DNA from: Sphingobacteriales bacterium
Lineage (GTDB): Bacteria > Bacteroidota > Bacteroidia > Chitinophagales > UBA2359
Length of the DNA stretch: 64,000 nucleotides
Direction of reading: 5' to 3'
NCBI GenBank assembly: GCA_016700115.1
Contig: CP064999.1
Coordinates: 1,798,001 to 1,862,000 of the forward strand
Shown here: positions 27,103-36,608 of the stretch, one piece after another
Position numbering within the stretch: position 1 is the first letter of the stretch
Layout: each line of letters opens with the position of its first letter
Made by a program: the position numbers and the translations under genes
Notes under the pieces: generated by a model
Seen by the model: only the letters and a program-made list of their open reading frames with translations
Databases searched by the model: none
What the model was told of the DNA's origin: nothing

Positions 27103-30100
27103 ATGAAAACAAACCAAACTCCGTTTTTCCGCTTTGTTGCGATTGTTTGCATTAGTTTAATTTTTAATGGGGGGGGGTGAATAGCCTCTTTGCACAAGGT
27201 GGCTCATCTCAACCACCGTGCCCTGTTGTTAATTCTTGTGACCCTAATTTGAATTGCAGGCAAGTATTTGATATTTATGCCGATCTTACAGGAGAAAATC
27301 TTATAGACATTGAACCTTGCCGTAATAGAAAATTTGCAATAACCGATATTTTTGGAGGAGGATTTGGTCCCTGCACCTTCGTAGGAGAATATCAAACACT
27401 TTACGCATGGATGCCTCCTTTAGGAGATGACGAATCAACCTGTTTAGTATCGGGTTATAGCAATATAACCAATGTATGGAATAATGAGTTAGAACTAATG
27501 TCTTTTCCTTTCGGCAAAAATACTCAACGTTCAATAACAGCAACATCCGCAACAGGAATCAATCAAAGGGTATTGACAATAAACGAAAGTTTAAACCCTA
27601 TTGTTAAAAGACGTTTTTATGCTCTTTCAAGCAGTTGGTTTACAAAAAGTTATCCACTATCTTATTCCGAAGAAGAAGAAGATAATATAACCAGCACACC
27701 AAATGATGAACCTACATCAAGAAGAACAATAGTGCCACACTCCGTCATAAAACACAGGAAATATGTATTATGCAATAATGAACCGGTAAGTTTCATAGAT
27801 GTTGTGATTGATAACACTCGCGGGAGAGCACGTTTTTATCCTTTCAAGAACTGCAATGAATTTAACGATCCTAGTTGTAGTTCAACTGAAGCCGAACATG
27901 ATATTTCTATCGTTCCTTTTATTGATATAAATACAACAGATGGTAATCCTCCTGCCGGTGGTTTTAACTATTTAAACTATTTTCCGATTGGAGAAGCGCC
28001 TGAATGTGCAGCCTTCTCCTGTCTGTCTTGGGATGGAACTTCCAGTACACCTCCGCTTTGTACTTATATGCATCCTCCTCCGTATTCGCTGATTGGAGCG
28101 CACCTGCGTAATGGTGCAAGCCCCAATTTACCATTAGGATATGTCTCTCCAAATCCAGATGGAACCAACCTGCAACCACAAGAGGGCATTAAACATACCT
28201 ATATAGTGGACAGAGACTTTGACATTACCCAAATAAACCCTCGTGAACGCATTTTTTACAACCCCTCAGAAGTACATATAGAAGCTCATAATCTTATATT
28301 TCCATCTGGATACAGTTTTGTTTCCGCACGGGGCCTGCCTCCTACATTAGACGATATAGCAGCTACTCCATGCGACCAAAAAAATAATATTGACCAACGG
28401 TATATGCCTGTTGTAAGCGATCAGCCAAATAATACCTATACTTTAAGCACGGGTACAACCATATCGGTAAAGCCATCGGTTTATATTTTAGAGCCCGGCA
28501 GCAGGCTAACAATACAACCCTGTGTTCATCTTTACGATATGACTTTAATTGTCAAACCGGGTGCCAGGCTTATATACTACCCTAATTTATTGTATGGCAA
28601 TTTTGATCCTGCAAACGATATTGTTTTTGATAATGCTAATCCAAGTACGACTGTAAGTATAATTCCTTATGTGGGGCGTTGTAACGATTGCCGTTGCGAA
28701 CAGCAATATGATATTTTTAACGGACAAAACATAGACGAAAACACCACATGGGAAAACCAGTTTAAAGTAGTACACGGACAAATTAAAGTGCTACCCGGGG
28801 TTACACTTAGTATAAAAAACAGCGAGCTGCAATTTGCCGATACAAAAATTACGGGTGTGCCTACCGGTATAACAGTACTCCCCGGTGGTCGGCTTAACAT
28901 TATTGATGCCAAACTTACCGTACTCAACTGCCATGATATGTGGGACGGAATACGTTCACAAGGCGACCACCTAAGTCAAGCTCCTAATGCTTTAAGAGCC
29001 TATATCTATACCGAAAACAGTGTGATTGAATTTGCCCGTAATGCTGCCGGTTCGTTCAATATGTTAAATCCTTCGGTCGGACTGCCAGTTGCAAGCATAG
29101 GCGGGAAAATTATTGCAGTCAATACAGTTTTCAGAAACAATCATGTTTCTTTCGGGCATATAGAATTTGTAGCTGCAGGTGGAGAAACCAACATATTCAG
29201 AGGTTGCACCTTTGAACAGACTAAGCTTTTGAAAGATACAGAACTCAGTCCTTTAGGTTATCATAAATCACATATCATTTTATATAACTCGCAAAATACT
29301 GTTTTTGAAGATTGTATATTCAAGGGGTTGCCACAGGCATTAAATGATGATATAGAGGCTTCTTATGGCATTTTATCCTACTTATCTCGTGTGAATGTGC
29401 GAAATTGTCAACCCGATTATGTACTACCCTATATACCTTGTGCTAATTCTGAAAGCAGGTTTGAAAACTTAAGAAAAGGAATTGGTGCTCATGGTACCGG
29501 CAGTTTTTTCCATAAACTGAATGTACAAAATACCAATTTTGAAAATTGTTCGGTGGGAATCAGTTCAGACGGTAATTTCGGCGATTATATTGTAAACAAT
29601 ACATTTAATTGTGTCGGTGCCGATATTGAAATTATGAGTTCACAGGCTTTTATTATTGCCAATAATCGTTTATCACAAGCAATTTCAGGTTCCGTTAGTC
29701 CTGTTTTAACGACCAATAATAGCGGAACAGGAGGAGGACAAATATTCCAAAATGATTTTTCGCCTCTTAACAGTTCCTTATTAATGAATTGGGGTATAGA
29801 ATTTAATCAAAACAATACAGCCCTTTCAGTATTGTGCAATAGCTTCCAAAACTTTAACAATAACCCTTCCGGTCTAACAGTTCGCGCTCCTTGGATAATT
29901 CTGGGAGATTTGGGTAATCAGGGTATAGGGTGTGCTTTTGGACAAACAGCTGGCAATTTGTTCTATGATTCTGCCAACCCTGCTTTGGAACAATACCATA
30001 TTTGGAAACACCCTTTAGTTAGTTCTTCATCAATATACTACGCCAATGCCCCCGACCCGCTCACAATTCCCATTGTAAATTCTACGTCACTACAGGTAAC

Positions 30101-30890
30101 ATCATGTGAAAGTGATTTCAATGCAAATTCATGTCCTAAAATAGAAGATGACGATTTTATAGGTATGATAAACGAAGGGAAAACTCCAAGTTATCTGGCA
30201 GCACAAGTTTTGGCAAGAACAGCAGATACTGCCTTGCAGGTTGTTTATACCAACCATGTTTTGCACAGCTATTTTAAATCCGAACAGCCCGACAGCTTAG
30301 TACTTGTTTTTTTAGAAGACCTAAACACGGTATATGCCCAAAAATTGCTTATTCAAACCTATACTGCCGGTACAGACAGCATTGCCAAGGCACAAAGCCG
30401 GTTAAGTGCTTTGTCATCAACTCAAACTCTTGACAGCGATTATACATGTCTGTTTAACCTATTGCAAAACGTGAAAGCCGATAGCCGCACCCTGTCAGAT
30501 TTAACTGAACAGGAAACAGATACTCTGAATTTTATAGCTCAAACCAACAGCACTGCCGGTATTTATGCTCAATCGGTTCAGGCATATATGCAATCAACAA
30601 CCTGGTTTCGTAACCACGAGCCTCCCTCATCGGGCAAAACCAATCCAGCTGTAAGTGAACCACAATCAATTTGCTATCCCAACCCTGCCCAGTATATACT
30701 ATATATTAAAGACTCTCAAAACATAACTGCCTTTAATTTATACAGTATATCGGGTAAAGTTGTACATAGCATCTCTCAGCTAAATAGTTTAGAAATAGAT
30801 ATTTCTAAACTATCAACAGGGTTGTATATAGCTGAAGCCAAATATAAAAATGGCAAAGCTCTACGCCAAAAGCTGCTAATCCATCGGTAA
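27103..30890 (+). CDS. T9SS-secreted beta-helix protein, signal peptide out of frame at a poly-G tract (apparently phase OFF)
   Basis: ATG 27103 encodes the signal peptide MKTNQTPFFRFVAIVCISLI, then FNGGG and a stop (TGA 27178-27180). The mature part (VNSLFAQGG...) is open from 27177 to 30890, shifted by one base. The paralogue at 32952 has one more G and reads straight through (NGGGVNSLFAQ). Adding one G here would give a ~1,262-residue secreted protein. The mature part has a Cys-rich N-terminus, an extended region with VLPGGRLNIIDAKLTVLNCHDMWDGI and beta-helix coils (IFRGCTFEQTK, VFEDCIFKGL, NTNFENCSVGI, NNTFNCVGADI), a helical segment near 1090-1150 and a T9SS type A sorting domain (CYPNPAQYILYIKD...). 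It heads a unit with the propeller gene 77 bp downstream. Confidence 0.75.
27169..27177 (+). repeat. Poly-G tract, 9 G, in the signal-peptide coding region
   Basis: Nine G after TTTTTAAT and before TGAATAGCCTC. The homologous tract at 33018-33027 has ten. With nine, the frame closes at the TGA directly after the tract; ten would keep it open. Confidence 0.85.
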
Positions 30891-30909
30891 TCTAAATTTT
30901 TATTCAAGT

Positions 30910-30948
30910 ACCTCACCTGCATATAACTATGTTATGGGCAGGTGAGGT
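30910..30948 (+). terminator. Intercistronic hairpin between the beta-helix and propeller genes
   Basis: ACCTCACCTGC (30910-30920) pairs perfectly with GCAGGTGAGGT (30938-30948). No poly-T follows, so processing or attenuation is as likely as termination. Confidence 0.55.
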
Positions 30949-30967
30949 GCTAAAAATTACTAATTCT

Positions 30968-32536
30968 ATGAAGCAATTTTGGATATATATTACTATTTGT
31001 TTTTGTATTTTATGGTATTGCATATTATTATCTGCTCAAAACCCCGTTGATTTTTGTAAAGGGTTAGTGATTCAAACAATAGATTCCAGTTCTATTTTTC
31101 GAGATATTATTCGTCTTTCAAACAATACTTATGTAGCTGTTGGCGAAGTAAGAATACTTCCTAACTCTATACAAGATAAATTAACAATTGTGAATTTCAA
31201 CATTTGTGGCAATATCCTTTGGCGTAAACAGATATTTTATGCTAATTCAGGTTTTTCTGATTATCATATTGTTTATGTTGATGAAAATTCTTTTGTTGTA
31301 GCCTGTGCCTATACATCAAATTTATATGAAAACCCATACTACGATATTCTTTCATTGAAATTTGATAATTCAGGGGATGTAATTTGGAGTAAAATTTTTA
31401 GCAATGGATTTTATACAGATGCTCCAACATGCATTACTGCACTTGATGATGGTGGTGTTATGATAGGCGGATTTTCTTACAACTTCCCTGATAATGACGC
31501 ATATTCTCAAGCATGGTTAATAAAAGTCGACTCCGAGGGAAATACAGAGTGGAGCAAGACCTACGGGTTTGCAACTGCAAGCGAAACGATTAGGTCAATT
31601 GTTCAAAATGGAGATGGCACTTATACAATAGCTGCGCAACGAGTTCATAACAGTTCAAGTAGTTTGTGGATTTTTAAAACTGATAGCGAAGGGAATATAC
31701 TTTGGAACCGTATATTAGGAAATGGTTATTGGACGGTAGCTTCACAAATGATACCCTATCAAGATGGTTACATGATTGTGGGTATAGAGCAGCCGTATAT
31801 TTGGAATATTGGAAATGCGTTTGTATTAAAAATAGACACTTTAGGCAGCCAGGAATGGATGAGATATTATGGAAACGGCATCGTAGCCGAATTTTCAAAC
31901 ATCATTAAATTGCCTGATGACGATTTGATTGCAATAGGTTCAAACAGATTTAACTCAAGCGGATCAATCCATTTTGATGCATGGATGATGAAGCTAAATG
32001 CAGAGGGAGATAGTATCTGGAGTAATACTTATGCCTACAATGGCACAATCCCTATTGATGATTATGTTTGGGGTTTAAGCGAAACGGAAGAGGGAGGATT
32101 TATGATGGCAGGCTTCACCTCTGTTTTCAATGCCGATTCCACTACCCTTACCCAAACGGCATGGGTAGTTCGCACCGATAGCCTCGGCAATTCCTGCTAT
32201 ATTCCGGAGGGTTGTGAGTGGGCGGTGGGTATAGACTCTTTTTTACCCCCCGCCCCCCTAAAGCGGGAGAACTTCATCCAAGTTTACCCCAACCCCGCAC
32301 AAAACACGCTCCAAATCACGCTCCCCGATCATTCCGCCGGCTCGTTGAGCGGAGCCGAAACGAGCTTTACCCTATACAACCTGACCGGTCAGTTGGTGTT
32401 GCAAACCCAAATACCTGCAGGCGAAACCCACAAAACCGTTTCGGTGGCGCATCTGCCGGAGGGGGTGTATGTTTATGTGGTTACTGCGGGAGAGGGTGTG
32501 TTGGCACGGGGGAAGGTGGCGGTGGTTAGAAAGTGA
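30968..32536 (+). CDS. T9SS-secreted beta-propeller-like (delta-60-type repeat) protein
   Basis: A 522-residue protein from ATG 30968 with signal peptide MKQFWIYITICFCILWYCI and LSAQ; the upstream in-frame ATG at 30929 lies inside the hairpin region. The body consists of ~50-residue repeats with the pattern ITALDDGGVMIGGFS...WLIKVDSEGNTEWSKTYG, i.e. blades of a propeller typical of Bacteroidota secreted proteins. The T9SS type A sorting domain starts FIQVYPNPAQNTLQI and ends GVLARGKVAVVRK. The linker before it (PPAPLKREN) and an insert (AGSLSGAETS) are encoded by palindromic DNA. No catalytic motif seen. A surface or extracellular role is inferred. Confidence 0.8.
   Translation: MKQFWIYITICFCILWYCILLSAQNPVDFCKGLVIQTIDSSSIFRDIIRLSNNTYVAVGEVRILPNSIQDKLTIVNFNICGNILWRKQIFYANSGFSDYHIVYVDENSFVVACAYTSNLYENPYYDILSLKFDNSGDVIWSKIFSNGFYTDAPTCITALDDGGVMIGGFSYNFPDNDAYSQAWLIKVDSEGNTEWSKTYGFATASETIRSIVQNGDGTYTIAAQRVHNSSSSLWIFKTDSEGNILWNRILGNGYWTVASQMIPYQDGYMIVGIEQPYIWNIGNAFVLKIDTLGSQEWMRYYGNGIVAEFSNIIKLPDDDLIAIGSNRFNSSGSIHFDAWMMKLNAEGDSIWSNTYAYNGTIPIDDYVWGLSETEEGGFMMAGFTSVFNADSTTLTQTAWVVRTDSLGNSCYIPEGCEWAVGIDSFLPPAPLKRENFIQVYPNPAQNTLQITLPDHSAGSLSGAETSFTLYNLTGQLVLQTQIPAGETHKTVSVAHLPEGVYVYVVTAGEGVLARGKVAVVRK
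32251..32267 (+). repeat. In-gene palindromic element in the linker before the sorting domain
   Basis: CCCCCCTAAAGCGGG, a diverged copy of the CCCCCTAAAGGGGG element that lies at the same place in the genes at 36609, 39069 and 40656. It is translated as part of PPAPLKREN. Confidence 0.5.
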
Positions 32537-32619
32537 AAAGTGAAAAACTAAAAGTGAAAAACTAAAAGTGAAAAGTGAAAAACTAAAAGTGAAAAACTAA
32601 AAGTGAAAAGTGAAAAACC
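32530..32619 (+). repeat. 7-bp tandem repeat beginning at the stop codon
   Basis: Alternating heptamers AAAAGTG and AAAAACT, about twelve units. The CDS stop TGA (32534-32536) lies in the first unit. A shorter relative follows the gene tail at 45481. Confidence 0.85.
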
Positions 32620-32639
32620 CTGTAAGATAGCTTTTTTTA

Positions 32640-32672
32640 AATCCTTATAGGTTTGCCAAACCTATAAGGATT
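32640..32672. terminator. Perfect hairpin, copy B of the three-copy intergenic element
   Basis: AATCCTTATAGGTTT and AAACCTATAAGGATT pair over 15 bp around GCC. The arm sequence differs from copy A but pairing is kept, and both are preceded by a GATAGC/GTAGC and T-rich stretch. Confidence 0.6.
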
Positions 32673-32766
32673 GGCAAATACAGGCAATCAGAAAAAACAT
32701 AGGATGTTTCGGAAACATCATAATGTTTAAAGAGTTTCAGGCAACCCAGGTAAATTATTTTTCGTT

Positions 32767-32877
32767 AACAAAAGCAGGCATTTGATGCTAAAAAAACTTT
32801 TTTTCAAAAAAAATGAAAAAAAGTGCGATTTTAAGCTGATTTTTTTCTGTGAAAAGGAATAATATAAGTAAGGCACC
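32767..32877 (+). promoter_or_regulatory. Duplicated upstream region of a beta-helix gene (copy 2)
   Basis: Homologous to 26918-27030 in order and spacing; GTGAAAAGGAATA and TGCGATTTT are the best conserved blocks. It ends about 75 bp before the ATG at 32952. Confidence 0.5.
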
Positions 32878-32951
32878 CCAAAACCCTATTTTAGCGGAAT
32901 GATAAACCGATTATGATACATTTGCTTCAACAACCAAAACATTTATTTTTT

Positions 32952-35900
32952 ATGAACAAAAACCAAAACCCGTTTTTTCGCTTAGTTGCGATTGTTTGCA
33001 TTAGTTTAATTTTTAATGGGGGGGGGGTGAATAGCCTCTTTGCCCAAATTATACCTTGTACTATTCCACCACCAGATGCATGCATGTTGATTTGCAATCC
33101 AGATTTTAGCCCACCAGATCCCTGCGCAAGCTCAATTGATGTTGGTGATGATCAATATGTAGATTTATTTGATGGGTATGATTATGCTCTGAATGTGTTT
33201 GCCAATCCAACGGAATGTCCCGGTTTTGAAGGATGGTCGAACATCTTCGGTACTCCTGATTATAACTATCCGGGTCTAATCGGCGCGGGAGGTTACACGC
33301 CTACTGATTGGACATTAGTACGTATGTTTAGCAGTGCTCAAAATGTAACGGGTGAAGGCTGTTGTCAACGTACTGAAGGTGTAAGAGCAGAAACATTACT
33401 TACCGCAGGTAACGATTATATTTTGACCTACTTGCGTGAATCTTATAATAAATATCCTGATGAAGTCGGCCCGTTAGGTGGTAGTTCCTGTAATTCATTT
33501 GGCTCAAGCACCTCAAATATTCTTGATTTAATACACACAAGATTTACTGACGATGCCCTCATTTCTTGGCCGACTTCTTCGATTAACATCAACACACCCA
33601 GTCAATATCAGGAAGTAGGTTTAGAACAAAATATTAACAGTTCTGAACCTTGGACAAAAGTAATTCATTGTTTTAATGCTACTCAAAATTGGAATACCCT
33701 ATATATTTATCCCGAACAACTACCTTGCAATGGAAAAGTAGCCTTGTATCTCGATCGGATTGAGTTGGTGCCTGATGATTTCAGCAACGTGCCGACAGAA
33801 GTATGGTTGCCATGTGAATTGGCCAATATAGGCATAGATATTGGGATAGATGTTTGTCATGCCATTACTGATGTTGGTTATGAATGGGCTTATTGGGAGG
33901 AGAGCTTGCAGTTGTGGATCGCACTTCCGGAAACAGAAACGGTAATAACAGTCAATCCTTCTCAAACAACTCAATATAAATTGACAAGATATATAATGGA
34001 AAATCCACTGTATCCTATCATTGATAATGGCGATTGTATTGGGAAAGAAGTCATCATAACTGTAACCCGACCATTCTGCTGTGAAATTGACGGTGTGCCG
34101 CCTTTACCTGACATAGACACCGTTGACGAAATGTACTGCTGCCTGCTCGACACAGACTTCACCCTTACCCCCGACAGCCCATTAGCCACTGCTTACGAAC
34201 CTGCTCAACCTAATAGGATTGGTTATGTCGCGGCTTCCGGTACATGGACTGAAAGTAGCAATCCTTTTGTAACACTTGGTTTAATCAACTCAGGCGATGA
34301 TGTATTATTGGATGTAGATATAGTAGTTCCTTCAGGAGTTACGCTGATTTTAACCAACGACCTCGTTATCAGATTCGCCCATAGCAGACGAATAATTATA
34401 CAAACGAACGGAAGCCTCAAACTTGTCGGAGATAACTTACTGCTTACAGGGCTATGCAATACCGTTTGGCAGGGCATACAAGTTCAAGGACCCGGAATAG
34501 ATGGCGTGCGTCAAAAAACAGTGGGGGGAATAACAAATTATGGATATTGTGAAGTGTCGGGACAACAACCCGTTATTCAACACGCAATTATTGGCATTTC
34601 GGGAATGGAGATACCGTTGATGGATGTTCCCACGTTGGCAAGTGCGTTGCTTACACTGAATAGCATATTTATACCCAACGGAAGCGGTTGGACTCCTACC
34701 ATTAAAATGGTCTTGCTCAATACTTTTACCAACTCCACTTTATCTCATTCAACCGCAGGCGGGGTAGTGGCCATCCAAAAACGCCCCCTGTTCGACGATT
34801 GTTTGGTAGGCATTAACTTGAGTTGGTTCAATAATGTTAAATGCGACTACCCGTCATCTGACCCCTTCAACCCCACCCTCCCTTGCGAGGAAAGTTATAT
34901 TTATACCGCAGATTTTTTCAGTACTAATTTGGTATTCCCGTTCAACATCCTTAGCACAACCGTTACTACTGAAGCAGGTGTGGAACTCTTGCGCTATAAA
35001 AATCTTGTTATCGGCGATGATTCCTACAGTGCCAATCACAACCATTTTGACAATAACAAGTTTGCCATAAGAGCCATAGAATCCGATGGGCTACAGATTG
35101 GCGGCAACGATTTCGAAGATTGTACATCTGGAGTGTCTATCAGCAACGGCATTCTGAACCCAGTCGCTTTGGGCAATGATGTGTCACACAATAATTTCCA
35201 AAACTGTACCATTGGCATTCAGTGCGGCTTTACGCATATACGCATTACAGAAAACAATATCAATCCTACTGCACCACCCGCAGCTAACAATCTGGGTATA
35301 TTTTTATATGGCAGCAGTTTTCTGGTCGAAAGCAATCAGGTGTCTGATGTGCGTGTCGGTGCTGCCTTGTTGTCTAATAATGATCATAATCTCGTCCGGC
35401 TCAATACCTTTACCAACAATAGCCTTTGTGTAGGGCTGTATGGCGATAATACCGGAACGGACGTGGTTTGTAACGACTTCTTCCAATATTCGATAATGGC
35501 TATGTACTCTGGCAATTTCGTCAGCTTCGACCCCAATTATCCCTCCGAAACAGGATTACTTGGTGACCAAGGTAGTTGTACAGCTTTAGCTCCGTTTCCT
35601 GCCGACAACACATTTAATGTAAATTCAGCACTTTATGAAATCTATTCCCTTAATGCCGCAAACTTTTTCTATTACTACCGCAACACAGCACCTTATATAC
35701 CCCAAGATAGGTTTAATCAAGGAGTAACTGTAACTACTCAATCTTGTTCAAGTCCGGTTTCAATTGGGGAGAATCCACTTTGTATGCAAGGGCGGAGCGA
35801 GCGGAGCGATGAAGAAATTATGGCAGAACCCGATGAAAGATTGCGCAACCGCGAAGCTAAAATTACAGCAGATGATTATTTGCATCTTCAAAACGATATA

Positions 35901-36530
35901 GAAGCAGCACTCAATCTGCTCGAAGGCATCAATACAGATATGGGGCGGCGGTTGCTGATACCACAATACATCAATGACGAACGCTATGAAGATGCACAAA
36001 CCTTAATTGATGAGTTGCCCGAAACTCAACCTGAAGAGAGTAACTATAAGCAAATTAGCCAAATATATAAAAATATGGCGCAAAATGGGCAACACCTTTT
36101 GGAACTGAACTCGGAAGATGAAGCAACTGTAAGGCAAATAGCACAGGGTTATACCAAATCCTCCTTTGCTGCCCGCAACCTGTTGCTATCGCTTTATGGT
36201 GAAGAATATGCCCTTACGCTCCCGTCTTTGGATTCTTTGGCAAATGTAGCCATATCGTTTAAAACACAGCCACTTCCTTTAGAATTAAATGGGTTATACC
36301 CGAATCCTGCTAAGGATGCCATTCATTATGATGCAAACGTTTTGCCATCAAGCACCGTAGTCAATATCCTTATTTACAATTTTCAGGGTCAAAATATCAT
36401 CAATTATACCGCTAAGGGAGGCGATATTTTAAACATTAGCGCTGATAAATTGCCTGTAGGAATGTACTTTTATCAAATTTCACACAATGGGCAGATAGTA
36501 ATCAAAGACAAATTGGTACTTCTGAAATAA
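32952..36530 (+). CDS. T9SS-secreted beta-helix protein with an in-frame poly-G tract in the signal peptide (phase ON)
   Basis: A 1,192-residue protein starting at ATG 32952 (MNKNQNPFFRLVAIVCISLI, then FNGGGVNSLFAQ). The in-frame ATG at 32913 is rejected because the paralogue at 27103 aligns from 32952. The N-terminal third includes a carbohydrate-binding-like stretch (EGVRAETLLTAGNDYILTYL...KVALYLDRIELVPD) and a Cys-rich region. The middle is a beta-helix (HNHFDNNKFAIRAI, GGNDFEDCTSGVSI, HNNFQNCTIGIQC, LNTFTNNSLCVGLY). A helical segment then precedes the sorting domain (GLYPNPAKDAIHYDA...VGMYFYQISH). A GC-rich insert, GRSERSDEE, is encoded by GGCGGAGCGAGCGGAGCG. It is followed after 78 bp by a propeller gene, as in the unit upstream. 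Confidence 0.85.
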   Translation: MNKNQNPFFRLVAIVCISLIFNGGGVNSLFAQIIPCTIPPPDACMLICNPDFSPPDPCASSIDVGDDQYVDLFDGYDYALNVFANPTECPGFEGWSNIFGTPDYNYPGLIGAGGYTPTDWTLVRMFSSAQNVTGEGCCQRTEGVRAETLLTAGNDYILTYLRESYNKYPDEVGPLGGSSCNSFGSSTSNILDLIHTRFTDDALISWPTSSININTPSQYQEVGLEQNINSSEPWTKVIHCFNATQNWNTLYIYPEQLPCNGKVALYLDRIELVPDDFSNVPTEVWLPCELANIGIDIGIDVCHAITDVGYEWAYWEESLQLWIALPETETVITVNPSQTTQYKLTRYIMENPLYPIIDNGDCIGKEVIITVTRPFCCEIDGVPPLPDIDTVDEMYCCLLDTDFTLTPDSPLATAYEPAQPNRIGYVAASGTWTESSNPFVTLGLINSGDDVLLDVDIVVPSGVTLILTNDLVIRFAHSRRIIIQTNGSLKLVGDNLLLTGLCNTVWQGIQVQGPGIDGVRQKTVGGITNYGYCEVSGQQPVIQHAIIGISGMEIPLMDVPTLASALLTLNSIFIPNGSGWTPTIKMVLLNTFTNSTLSHSTAGGVVAIQKRPLFDDCLVGINLSWFNNVKCDYPSSDPFNPTLPCEESYIYTADFFSTNLVFPFNILSTTVTTEAGVELLRYKNLVIGDDSYSANHNHFDNNKFAIRAIESDGLQIGGNDFEDCTSGVSISNGILNPVALGNDVSHNNFQNCTIGIQCGFTHIRITENNINPTAPPAANNLGIFLYGSSFLVESNQVSDVRVGAALLSNNDHNLVRLNTFTNNSLCVGLYGDNTGTDVVCNDFFQYSIMAMYSGNFVSFDPNYPSETGLLGDQGSCTALAPFPADNTFNVNSALYEIYSLNAANFFYYYRNTAPYIPQDRFNQGVTVTTQSCSSPVSIGENPLCMQGRSERSDEEIMAEPDERLRNREAKITADDYLHLQNDIEAALNLLEGINTDMGRRLLIPQYINDERYEDAQTLIDELPETQPEESNYKQISQIYKNMAQNGQHLLELNSEDEATVRQIAQGYTKSSFAARNLLLSLYGEEYALTLPSLDSLANVAISFKTQPLPLELNGLYPNPAKDAIHYDANVLPSSTVVNILIYNFQGQNIINYTAKGGDILNISADKLPVGMYFYQISHNGQIVIKDKLVLLK
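33018..33027 (+). repeat. Poly-G tract, 10 G, in the signal-peptide coding region
   Basis: Ten G keep the signal peptide in frame with the mature protein (GGG GGG GGG GTG). The tract sits exactly where the paralogue at 27103 has nine. Confidence 0.85.
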
Positions 36531-36542
36531 GCCCGTACATTC

Positions 36543-36579
36543 TAACTGCCTGCTATGCCTTATGTATAGTGGGCAGTTA
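36543..36579 (+). terminator. Intercistronic hairpin between the beta-helix and propeller-PKD genes
   Basis: TAACTGCC pairs with GGCAGTTA, with an inner CTAT/ATAG continuation. It is in the same position as the hairpin at 30910 but unrelated in sequence. Confidence 0.5.
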
Positions 36580-36608
36580 TTATTATTGTATCATTCCCAA
36601 ACAATACC

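Larger units (their letters stand above)
32537..32951. other. Intergenic region between duplicated units, 415 bp
   Basis: Contains the 7-bp repeat tail, a perfect hairpin at 32640-32672 and a leader block (32767-32877) shared with 26918-27030. No gene is seen. Confidence 0.7.

Noticed and set aside
27177..30890. Internal GTG at 27177 as the true start of the beta-helix gene
   Set aside because: It would make a secreted-type protein without a signal peptide; the paralogue at 32952 shows that the signal peptide lies upstream, across the G tract.
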